Below, piece after piece: positions 15,670-22,025 of a stretch of 25,582 nucleotides of DNA. Source of the DNA: a bacterium (GTDB lineage: Bacteria; Margulisbacteria; Marinamargulisbacteria; JAAEMD01); NCBI GenBank assembly GCA_024225875.1, contig JAAEMD010000558.1, forward strand, positions 1 through 25,582. Reading direction: 5' to 3'. The translations under genes were made by a program, and so were the position numbers. Below the pieces are notes generated by a model. It did not search any database, was not told where the DNA came from, and saw only the letters and a program-made list of their open reading frames with translations. Numbering within the stretch: position 1 is the stretch's first letter; each line of letters opens with the position of its first letter.

Positions 15670-16649
15670 TATAGCTCCTTAAGATTTATTCCGGTTACTT
15701 TAATGGTTGGATCTATTTTTGTTTCTTTGTATGCTGATTTATTGGCATAAACCATATTTTCAGCTGCTGTGAAAGCTTGTTCAACAGAGGATTTGACAAA
15801 GCCCCAGGTCTTCCCTCCAAGCTGTATACAGTCTCCGGCAGCATAGATACTCTCATCACTGGTTTGCAGATATTTATTCACAACAATACCTTTATCAGTA
15901 TGTAACCCTGCTGCTGATGCCACTTCTTTTCTGGCTTTAATACCAGTAGACATAATGATCAGGTCTCCTGTTACTGTGGTATTATTTTCTGTTGTTACGA
16001 CAAGCTTATTATTATAGTTCTCAATATTCCTGCATATTTCGTTTAGATAAAAAATGATACCTTTATGTTTTAGTTTTTGCTCCAGGTTTTTTCCCTGCTT
16101 TTCATTTAACTGATAAGATAAAAGGTGATCTGATATTTCAATGACTTGAACTTTCTCTGCTACTCCTTTAAGACTGTCAGCCACTTCTAATCCAAGCAGT
16201 CCGCCTCCGATAACGATTATTTCTCTTCTTTTTTTTATTAGATCAATAATATGTCTGGCATCATCCAGGCATCGCAGTGTCAGGACAAGGCTGTTATCTG
16301 ATCCTGTAACTGGTATTTTAGCTGCTGAAGAACCTACAGCCAGAAGCATTTTATCGTAATGAAATTTATTATTTTTGTTGTCCAGAATAAATTTATTTTT
16401 TCTATTAATTTCAGTTATGCAGGAATTAAGGTATAGTTTAATATTATTTTGTCTATACCAGTCACTTTTATAAACAAAAAGCTTATCTTCGGTTATTTTT
16501 GAGGCGAGATAGTTTATCAGCTTTGGCCGGGTATAGTAAGGGTAGCTTTCATCTGTTAAAACTGATACAGATGCCTCTTTATCCAGATCTCTGATTTTTT
16601 TTGCAGCATTGGTGCCTGCAATACCATTTCCAATAATTAAGTATCTCAT
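15669..16649 (-). CDS. NAD(P)H-dependent flavoprotein, rubredoxin-reductase type
   Basis: FAD- and NAD(P)H-binding oxidoreductase of the pyridine nucleotide-disulfide fold, similar to NAD(P)H:rubredoxin oxidoreductase, NorW and the front part of NirB. The FAD motif GNGIAGTNAA is at 7-16, PYYTRPKL follows, the NAD(P) motif IGGGLLGLEVA is near residue 147, and YAAGDC near 270 closes the FAD site. At 326 residues it ends just after KVTGINL, about 50 residues earlier than many relatives, so the C-terminal interface domain is shortened. With two rubredoxins, a flavodiiron protein and superoxide reductase in the same operon, the natural role is to reduce rubredoxin. No clear Shine-Dalgarno is seen. 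Confidence 0.85.
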   Translation of the reverse strand: MRYLIIGNGIAGTNAAKKIRDLDKEASVSVLTDESYPYYTRPKLINYLASKITEDKLFVYKSDWYRQNNIKLYLNSCITEINRKNKFILDNKNNKFHYDKMLLAVGSSAAKIPVTGSDNSLVLTLRCLDDARHIIDLIKKRREIIVIGGGLLGLEVADSLKGVAEKVQVIEISDHLLSYQLNEKQGKNLEQKLKHKGIIFYLNEICRNIENYNNKLVVTTENNTTVTGDLIIMSTGIKARKEVASAAGLHTDKGIVVNKYLQTSDESIYAAGDCIQLGGKTWGFVKSSVEQAFTAAENMVYANKSAYKETKIDPTIKVTGINLKEL

Positions 16650-16683
16650 AAGTTTTACTTACTTTATTTTATTCCTTGACCAG

Positions 16684-17142
16684 TTAAACTATATTAAAAG
16701 GAGCCAGGTTAATTATTTTATTGATAGTCACCTTTACCAGGTATTTTGGTTTAGGCAGGTGCGGAGTAGCTGGATGGTTACTTAGAATTCTTTTAAAGCC
16801 CCAGTCTAAAACGTCTTTAAAACGGTTACTCTCTTCTTTTTCCCAGCTGGCAGCATACTTATCGTATAAATCTCCGCTCTCAAGCATTTCAGCTGTACCT
16901 ATAAATTGATAGCCTGCAAACATATCGTAATCTATAACTGATAAACTTACCCTGGGGTTTATTTTTAAATTTTTTCTGGTGTTTTTCGAAAAAAGGTCTA
17001 AAAAATAAATAATTCCTTCCTGGACATCATAATCAACTATACCTTTAATAGATATATTTGGCTGGGAATCAGGATCTGCAGTTGCAACTAGAGCTATAGC
17101 TACACTATCAAGTAATTCTTCGATCTCTTTTGACAGCTTCAT
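16684..17142 (-). CDS. Pyridoxamine 5'-phosphate oxidase-like FMN-binding protein
   Basis: A 152-residue split-barrel flavin-binding protein. The N-terminal stretch around residues 14-33 (ALVATADPDSQPNISIKG), the strand ending in YFLDLFSKNTRKNLKINPRVSL, and FIGTAEM are typical of this fold. Members bind FMN or F420 as dimers; several from anaerobes act as flavin reductases or electron carriers, so the vitamin B6 function of the name is unlikely. It has an AGGAAAA ribosome site. It lies between the superoxide reductase and the rubredoxin-reductase-like gene, so a redox role in oxygen defence is probable. Precise substrate unknown. Confidence 0.8.
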   Translation of the reverse strand: MKLSKEIEELLDSVAIALVATADPDSQPNISIKGIVDYDVQEGIIYFLDLFSKNTRKNLKINPRVSLSVIDYDMFAGYQFIGTAEMLESGDLYDKYAASWEKEESNRFKDVLDWGFKRILSNHPATPHLPKPKYLVKVTINKIINLAPFNIV

Positions 17143-17161
17143 ATTATTTTCCTGACATTAT

Positions 17162-17184
17162 AGACTGCCCTTAAAGGACAGTCT
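17162..17184 (-). other. Intercistronic hairpin after the superoxide reductase gene
   Basis: AGACTGCCC and GGACAGTCT pair over 9 bases (one G-U on the minus-strand RNA) around a 5-base loop. No T-run follows, so it is more likely an RNA-stability or processing element than a terminator. Confidence 0.45.
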
Positions 17185-17195
17185 GATTATTTAAC

Positions 17196-17534
17196 TTACA
17201 GAGAGATCTCGTTTTCCCACAAACCATGTAAATTGCAATAGGATGTTGCAATTAATTTTTGATACTTATCTTTTGTAATATATGATTTTATTCTTGGGAC
17301 AGTATTTTCGTCACCTAAGCTGGAAACAGTAAGTTGCTCTAACTTATTATCCTTTACTCCATAAAGAATGATTAGTTTAATTGAATGTTCAACAGTACCT
17401 GGGTGAAGTATTTCTTTTCCAACCTGTACAGTTACTCCCAGTGCATCGCAATTGTCACAAACTGATGTAGATATATCCGGGCAGTGCTTCTCAGCTCCCT
17501 CATCACTATTCTTTATATAATCATTAATACCCAT
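17196..17534 (-). CDS. Superoxide reductase (class II, neelaredoxin type)
   Basis: Non-heme iron enzyme that reduces superoxide to peroxide in anaerobes. All five iron ligands are visible: His17 (in EKH, with Glu15 and Lys16), His44 (LHPGTVEH), His50, Cys100 and His103 (YCNLHGLW). The N-terminal desulforedoxin domain of class I enzymes is absent. An unusual Cys18 and a Cys26-x2-Cys29 pair lie in the loop between the first two ligand segments. Also, the aromatic residue normally found as EHHIxW is changed (EHSIKL). It begins immediately after the flavodiiron stop (TAG-ATG) with AGGAGG inside that gene's end, so the two are coupled. Rubredoxin from the same operon would be its reductant. Confidence 0.88.
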   Translation of the reverse strand: MGINDYIKNSDEGAEKHCPDISTSVCDNCDALGVTVQVGKEILHPGTVEHSIKLIILYGVKDNKLEQLTVSSLGDENTVPRIKSYITKDKYQKLIATSYCNLHGLWENEISL

Positions 17535-18698
17535 CTATAAAACCTCCTCTAATTTATTTTTTATGTCAATTAATTGTTTATTATCAGGTACATAATTAAT
17601 TTTGATACTTTCAAACAAATCAAATTTGCAGCTTTTCAAAATATCTTCTATCTGCTGTATGCTTTGTCCTCCCCATCCATAAGAGCCGAAAGCAAGTCCC
17701 GTTCTTTTTTTAGGAGCAAGCCCTTTCATATAGGTCAAAAAGGCAGAGACTGCAGGCAGCATATTATTATTTAATGTAGGAGACCCTACACAGATATATC
17801 TGGCTTCAATTACTTCAGTCATAATATCTGAAATATGATCATTTTTTAGATCAATCAATCTGGTTTTAATATCTTTTTGATCAAAAGCATTCTGTATCGA
17901 TAAAGCAATTTTTTTTGTTGATTCCCACATAGAGTCATAAATAATAACAGCTTTGTTATCCGTTATGCTGGAAGCCCACTTCCTGTACTCACCTGTAATA
18001 ACAGGTATATGTTTTTTCCATATCAAGCCGTGGCTTGGAGCTATTATGTTTATATTTAAGTTGTCAATAATTGATAGTGCGCCTGACACCTGTTTACCAA
18101 ATGGCAATACAATATTAGCGTAATATTTTTTAGCCTCTTCTATAGTAAGGTCCAGCGGCATTTCATTGTCAAACCGTTCTGAGGAAGCTATATGCTGACC
18201 AAAGGCATCATTGGAAAAAAGCAGTTTTTCTTCCGGACAAAAAGTAACTATATTGTCAGGCCAGTGGATCATAGGGGTTGCTATAAATTCCAGAGTACGA
18301 CTGCCTGTAGATAAGCTGTCTCCACTATTTACTGTCTTAGCGGACCAGTCTTTTTTGTAATGTGCAATCAGTCCTTTTTTACCATTGGGTGAGGATGTTA
18401 CCAGCTGTGCGTTTCTGGCAATCTCCATTATTCTGGGAAGCCCTCCGGAGTGGTCCATTTCTACATGGTTGGAAATGATCATATCGATTTTTGAAGGATC
18501 AATTATACTGGATATACGTCCAATCATTTCATCGAAAAAACAACTCTTAACAGTATCGATTAAGGTTATTTTTTCATCAACTATTAAATATGCATTATAA
18601 GTTGATCCTCTCTGTGTTAAATAACCATGGAAATTTCTAATATTCCAGTCTATGGCTCCAACCCAGTATATATTTTCCGCAACTTTTACAGCCTTCAT
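17535..18698 (-). CDS. fprA: Flavodiiron protein (oxygen/NO reductase)
   Basis: Two-domain flavoprotein that reduces O2 to water (or NO to N2O) with electrons from rubredoxin. Residues 1-240 are the metallo-beta-lactamase-like diiron domain. Ligands are visible at His78-x-Glu80-x-Asp82 (with His83), His145 (HWPDN), Asp164 (SNDAFGQH) and His223 (PSHGLIW). Residues 245-387 are a flavodoxin-like FMN domain beginning IIYDSMWESTKKIA. No C-terminal rubredoxin or flavin-reductase extension is present, so it depends on separate partners, which lie on both sides. AGGAG precedes the ATG. Cytoplasmic; whether O2 or NO is favoured cannot be read from sequence, but the operon favours O2. Confidence 0.95.
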   Translation of the reverse strand: MKAVKVAENIYWVGAIDWNIRNFHGYLTQRGSTYNAYLIVDEKITLIDTVKSCFFDEMIGRISSIIDPSKIDMIISNHVEMDHSGGLPRIMEIARNAQLVTSSPNGKKGLIAHYKKDWSAKTVNSGDSLSTGSRTLEFIATPMIHWPDNIVTFCPEEKLLFSNDAFGQHIASSERFDNEMPLDLTIEEAKKYYANIVLPFGKQVSGALSIIDNLNINIIAPSHGLIWKKHIPVITGEYRKWASSITDNKAVIIYDSMWESTKKIALSIQNAFDQKDIKTRLIDLKNDHISDIMTEVIEARYICVGSPTLNNNMLPAVSAFLTYMKGLAPKKRTGLAFGSYGWGGQSIQQIEDILKSCKFDLFESIKINYVPDNKQLIDIKNKLEEVL

Positions 18699-18751
18699 CT
18701 TTTCTCCTGTTTCAGAATTATATAATAATATATTTTCCAGTTATTGTTTTT

Positions 18752-18892
18752 TTATCTAAAGATTTCAAATCCTTCTTTATCGATTCCACAAACCGGGCAA
18801 ACCCAGTCTTCGGGCAGTTTTTCAAAAGCTATATTATTGGTATCAGCTGGATCGTAAACATAACCACAGTCAGTACACTCATATTTTGCCAC
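18752..18892 (-). CDS. Rubredoxin, short form (second copy)
   Basis: A 46-residue rubredoxin starting at GTG with AAGGATTAG upstream. CTDCGYVYDPAD and DWVCPVCG give the two CxxC iron-binding loops. The loop between them is about six or seven residues shorter than in the usual 52-residue rubredoxins, similar to the short Desulfovibrio desulfuricans type. It is the second of two adjacent copies that share most of their sequence, 53 bases before the flavodiiron gene. It should carry electrons from the NAD(P)H flavoprotein to the flavodiiron protein, superoxide reductase or rubrerythrin. Confidence 0.93.
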   Translation of the reverse strand: MAKYECTDCGYVYDPADTNNIAFEKLPEDWVCPVCGIDKEGFEIFR

Positions 18893-18920
18893 ATTACTAA
18901 TCCTTAGTAATTGTTAAAAT

Positions 18921-19061
18921 CTACTCTACCTTTTCAAATGCCTCTTTCCCTACTCCACATAATGGACAAACGTAGTCCTCAGGGAGATCTTCGAAAGCGA
19001 TGTTATTATTCTCAGCCGGATCATAAACATAACCACAGGCAGTACACTCATATTTTGCCAT
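18921..19061 (-). CDS. Rubredoxin, short form (first copy)
   Basis: A 46-residue rubredoxin with CTACGYVYDPAE and DYVCPLCG. It shares the shortened central loop with its neighbour at 18752. The two copies agree at most positions, especially the first 16 residues; differences cluster at the C-terminus. Trp at the second iron loop is Tyr here, which may shift redox potential or partner choice. ATG start with AAGGGGAA upstream, 11 bases after the rubrerythrin stop. The pair most likely arose by tandem duplication within the operon. Confidence 0.93.
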   Translation of the reverse strand: MAKYECTACGYVYDPAENNNIAFEDLPEDYVCPLCGVGKEAFEKVE

Positions 19062-19072
19062 TTTAATTCCCC

Positions 19073-19606
19073 TTAATAATTGTTATTTTTTAACTGGAAA
19101 TGCTTTCTAGGATGTTTACAGGCCGGGCAAACATCAGGTGCTGATTTACCTGTTAATACATACCCGCAATTACCACATTTCCACTCAGTTTCCTGATCTT
19201 TTTCAAAAACTTTATTTTGTTTAATATTATCCTGCAGTTTTATATAACGATTCTCATGAGCAACTTCAGCCAGAGCGATATTTTCAAATGAATCTGCTAT
19301 TTCATGAAAGCCTTCTTCACGAGCGATTCTGGCAAACTCTGGATACATTTCTGTTTGCTCATAATGCTCACCTTTCTCTGCGTCCTTAAGATTTTCAAGT
19401 GTAGTACCAATTCCTGACAAATGTTTGAAATGTACCCTGGCATGCTCTTTTTCGTTTTCTGCCGTCTCCAGGAATATATTTGCTATTTGCTCGTAGCCTT
19501 CCTTTCTTGCTACAGAAGCATAATAAGTATACTTATTCCTTGCTTTGGATTCGCCTGCAAAAGCAGCCCATAGATTTTCTTCTGTTTTTGATCCTTTTAA
19601 TTCCAT
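19073..19606 (-). CDS. rbr: Rubrerythrin
   Basis: Peroxide-reducing diiron protein, 177 residues. The four-helix diiron domain (1-135) has Glu19 in FAGESKARNKY, ENEKEH with the Glu52/His55 ExxH motif, a YPEFARIAREEGF helix and EVAHENRY. A C-terminal rubredoxin domain follows with Cys144, Cys147, Cys160 and Cys163. This is the classical domain order. It is preceded by AAAGGAG and lies between the NrdD-like mini-gene and the rubredoxin pair. Known role of the family: NADH-dependent H2O2 reduction via rubredoxin in anaerobes, which fits the PerR-led operon. Confidence 0.96.
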   Translation of the reverse strand: MELKGSKTEENLWAAFAGESKARNKYTYYASVARKEGYEQIANIFLETAENEKEHARVHFKHLSGIGTTLENLKDAEKGEHYEQTEMYPEFARIAREEGFHEIADSFENIALAEVAHENRYIKLQDNIKQNKVFEKDQETEWKCGNCGYVLTGKSAPDVCPACKHPRKHFQLKNNNY

Positions 19607-19622
19607 ATTTTGAAAACTCCTT

Positions 19623-19790
19623 TTATCTATTATTATTGTTGTTTAACTCATACTCTGCTCTATCGATAAACTCCTCTTTTTTCCCGTCATTCCACTGATC
19701 AACAGGTCTATAAAAGCCTACCACTCTAGTATATATTTCAGTTGAGTTACCACAAGTTATTTCCTCTTTTTCATTTATCATATTATCCAT
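19623..19790 (-). CDS. Mini-protein resembling the glycyl-radical tail of anaerobic ribonucleotide reductase (NrdD)
   Basis: A 55-residue frame starting at ATG 19790, with GGAAGGG upstream inside the end of perR. Residues 12-44 (TCGNSTEIYTRVVGFYRPV onward to DQWNDGKKEEFIDR) resemble the last segment of class III ribonucleotide reductase, in which R-V-x-G-[YF] carries the glycyl radical. Gly25 would be the radical residue. Only one Cys (13) of the zinc-binding CxxC pairs is kept, and the catalytic barrel is absent. It is not a pseudogene fragment by appearance: it has its own start, ribosome site and stop, tightly packed between perR and rubrerythrin. Short NrdD-tail proteins are known in database annotations; their role is, to my knowledge, not established. 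A comparison with YfiD/GrcA, which repairs oxygen-cleaved pyruvate formate-lyase, is inference. Confidence 0.82.
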   Translation of the reverse strand: MDNMINEKEEITCGNSTEIYTRVVGFYRPVDQWNDGKKEEFIDRAEYELNNNNNR

Positions 19791-19793
19791 TGT

Positions 19794-20213
19794 TTAGCCC
19801 TTCCTTTCAATACATTTTTTGCAGATACCTTTATAGAAGATCTGTTCCTCTTCTACAAGGTGATCATTTACAGTATTTGTCTTATCGGTTGTTTTATTCC
19901 AGATATCATATATTACTTCACAATGCCGACAATAAAAATGATTATGTGGTGTTAAGTTATATTCATAGTTTATTTTATTATTGTCAGATAACTTTAATTT
20001 TATTACTTTGCCTATCACCTCCAGTTTATCTAAAGTATTATAGATAGTAGCCAGTGATATTGTAGGGTATAACTCCTTTATACCTTTATAAATATCTTCA
20101 GCTGAAGGATGTATTGGATTTACGGCCAGAAAATTCATAACAGCCAGGCGCTGAGCAGTTACTTTTACGTTCTGTTCCTTAAGGTTTTTAATGACTGTAT
20201 TAACATTTTTCAT
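19794..20213 (-). CDS. perR: Fur-family peroxide regulator (PerR-like)
   Basis: A 139-residue Fur-family repressor from ATG 20213; a TTG seven codons earlier is the less likely start. The winged helix spans about 1-75 (VKVTAQRLAVMNFL; ISLATIYNTLDKL). His35, His90, His92 and Asp103 match the regulatory metal site of Bacillus PerR, and Cys95, Cys98, Cys131 and Cys134 form the structural zinc site. At the place of PerR Asp85 there appears to be Glu84, so peroxide sensitivity might differ, and a Fur or Zur role cannot be fully excluded. It heads an operon of peroxide, oxygen and superoxide defence genes and overlaps functionally with a palindrome at its own promoter, which favours PerR. Confidence 0.88.
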   Translation of the reverse strand: MKNVNTVIKNLKEQNVKVTAQRLAVMNFLAVNPIHPSAEDIYKGIKELYPTISLATIYNTLDKLEVIGKVIKLKLSDNNKINYEYNLTPHNHFYCRHCEVIYDIWNKTTDKTNTVNDHLVEEEQIFYKGICKKCIERKG

Positions 20214-20240
20214 AATACCCAACCATCCGTGCAATAAATA

Positions 20241-20254
20241 TTATTACATAATAA
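20241..20254. promoter_or_regulatory. Candidate PerR operator over the operon start
   Basis: TTATTACATAATAA is a perfect 14-base palindrome lying directly after the -10 box, across the expected transcription start. It resembles, but does not equal, the Bacillus Per box (TTATAATNATTATAA). Autoregulation of the whole defence operon is inferred. Confidence 0.55.
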
Positions 20255-20256
20255 TA

Positions 20257-20285
20257 ATTCTAAACAACTACACTTTATGTGTCAA
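20257..20285 (-). promoter_or_regulatory. Sigma-A-type promoter of the oxygen-defence operon
   Basis: On the minus strand TTGACA (complement of 20280-20285), a 17-base spacer and TAGAAT (complement of 20257-20262) give a near-perfect promoter. It lies between mutM and perR and should drive all genes down to 14917. Confidence 0.85.
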
Positions 20286-20291
20286 TGAAAA

Positions 20292-21110
20292 TTATTTCTG
20301 GCACCCGGGGCAATAATAGGTACCTCTACCGGCAACTTTATCTTTTATGATTGAACCAGGACAATTTTTACATGGACGGTTTTCCTGCATATAGGCACGA
20401 AGCTCAAACTGGTAGCTGCCTTTAGTGCCGTCAGAGCTGATATAGTCTGAAAAGGTGGTCCCATTTTTACTTATAGCTTTTTTTAATATATATTTTATAT
20501 TTTTCAATAAAACAGCTATTTGTTTTTTTGTCAGATCCCGGGTAGAGTGTTTTGGAGATATATGCGACATATTTAATATCTCATCTGCATATATATTGCC
20601 AATCCCTGCAACTACTGACTGATTTAATATTGCAGCTTTGATTGATCCTTTTTTTCGGGTTATATTATTATGAAAAGCATCAATATCAATAGACAGTGCA
20701 TCCGGGGCCAGGCACCTGGTCTTTATAAAATTATCATACATACTGCTTTTTATTATTTCAAAACGTCCGAATTTTCTAATATCTCGATATGTAATTCTGG
20801 TGTCACTATTACTAAAATAGATCTCCATGTGGGTATGTTTATCTATTGTGCTGTTTTTGCTGCTAAAAAAAAGCTGGCCAGTCATTCTTAAATGAATAAC
20901 TATGGTTTTACCGTTGCTTAACCAGACAAATATATACTTTCCATGTCTTGAAATATTCTTAATAGACTGATTTGTGACTGTATTTATAAATTCATTTATA
21001 TCCTTTTTTACTATTGGATAATACAGGCAGTTTACTTTACTGATTGTTTTAGACAGGATGTTTTTTTTCAGACCTTTAATAATGGTTTCTACTTCAGGCA
21101 GTTCAGGCAT
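20292..21110 (-). CDS. mutM: Formamidopyrimidine-DNA glycosylase (Fpg/MutM)
   Basis: Base-excision repair enzyme that removes 8-oxoguanine and formamidopyrimidines and cleaves the abasic site. N-terminal PELPEVETI supplies the catalytic Pro2 and Glu3, Lys58 lies in SRHGKYIF, HLRMTGQL follows, and VAGIGNIYADEIL is the helix-two-turn-helix. A zinc finger ends the protein (Cys247, Cys250, Cys267, Cys270). Length 272 is normal. No Shine-Dalgarno is visible. It lies directly upstream of the oxygen-defence promoter and 21 bases after the dehydrogenase gene. Oxidative DNA repair beside oxygen defence makes functional sense, although transcription is probably separate. Confidence 0.96.
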   Translation of the reverse strand: MPELPEVETIIKGLKKNILSKTISKVNCLYYPIVKKDINEFINTVTNQSIKNISRHGKYIFVWLSNGKTIVIHLRMTGQLFFSSKNSTIDKHTHMEIYFSNSDTRITYRDIRKFGRFEIIKSSMYDNFIKTRCLAPDALSIDIDAFHNNITRKKGSIKAAILNQSVVAGIGNIYADEILNMSHISPKHSTRDLTKKQIAVLLKNIKYILKKAISKNGTTFSDYISSDGTKGSYQFELRAYMQENRPCKNCPGSIIKDKVAGRGTYYCPGCQK

Positions 21111-21131
21111 AGTTATATATTATATTTACAT

Positions 21132-21920
21132 TTAGTCCCAGTATTTCAACGGTGTCTGTGCTTTATCATAATTATGTTTTGTCAATATTTTGTCCAGCAG
21201 CCATACCGGAAGTAAATAAGATAAATAAATCATCCACAAAAGCAGCTTTGGAAAAACATATACCTTTTTCTTCTTTTTTATAGCTCTTACGATTCTTTTT
21301 ACGGCGTAATCTTTTTCCATTAATAACGGCATCGGAAACTGGTTGTATGCAGTCATCGGTGTTTTTATAAAACCAGGACAAATTACTGAAACTGCAACTT
21401 TATATGGGATTAACTGTTTCCTTAAACTGTCCAGCATAAGAAAAAGTGCTGATTTACTTGCTGAATAAGCGCCACTGCCTGGTGATGTGATATATTTTGC
21501 CAGGCTGCTTATACCTATTATATGCCCGGATTTCATCTTTAGCATAAACGGGAGCACAGTATCTAACACATATAAAGCACCCCAGTAGTTCGTACACATT
21601 ACCTTTTTGATATCTTCAATATTAAAAGGAATAGTAACCGGCTCTGCCACCCCGGCATTCAAAATCACTTTTTCCGGAACACCTTTATCTTTAATATAGG
21701 ATCCTATCTTTTCATTTACCTCTTTTTGAAAAGTTAAATCACAAGAAATAACATCGGCAGTGCCTCCCAAAGAAATTATTTCAGATTGAAGTTTATACAG
21801 CAGATTTTGTCTGCGTGCAATAAGACATACCCGGTAATTTTTTTTTGCATAATAAGCAGCTAGTGAAGATCCTAAACCTGAGGATGCACCTGTAATCATT
21901 ATTATTCTGTTATTTTGCAA
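21132..21920 (-). CDS. Short-chain dehydrogenase/reductase
   Basis: Classical SDR of 262 residues. The cofactor motif TGASSGLG is at 10-17, Arg36-Arg37 after the second strand suggests NADP preference, NAG is at 88-90 and Asn111 follows. The catalytic Ser138/139, Tyr152 and Lys156 (YSASK) are all present, and PGFIKTPM follows. The C-terminus (about 220-250) is hydrophobic and basic, like membrane-associated members such as DltE or DHRS7-type enzymes. Start is TTG at 21920, supported by AAGGAG with 6-base spacing. Substrate cannot be predicted. It precedes mutM by 21 bases. Confidence 0.9.
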   Translation of the reverse strand: MQNNRIIMITGASSGLGSSLAAYYAKKNYRVCLIARRQNLLYKLQSEIISLGGTADVISCDLTFQKEVNEKIGSYIKDKGVPEKVILNAGVAEPVTIPFNIEDIKKVMCTNYWGALYVLDTVLPFMLKMKSGHIIGISSLAKYITSPGSGAYSASKSALFLMLDSLRKQLIPYKVAVSVICPGFIKTPMTAYNQFPMPLLMEKDYAVKRIVRAIKKKKKVYVFPKLLLWMIYLSYLLPVWLLDKILTKHNYDKAQTPLKYWD

Positions 21921-21929
21921 ACCTGTCTC

Positions 21930-21948
21930 CTTTGTTTTATGAACAAAG
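21930..21948 (-). promoter_or_regulatory. Small hairpin abutting the dehydrogenase ribosome site
   Basis: CTTTGTT and AACAAAG form a 7-base stem with a 5-base loop just before the GGAG of the dehydrogenase gene, sharing part of the extended Shine-Dalgarno. It might modulate translation, or could be chance. Confidence 0.3.
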
Positions 21949-22025
21949 TATCTTAACTTAATGCTAAGGATCAGACCAGATTAAATGGCTCATATTAAGA
22001 ATAATTTTTACTTCTTTACTTTTTT

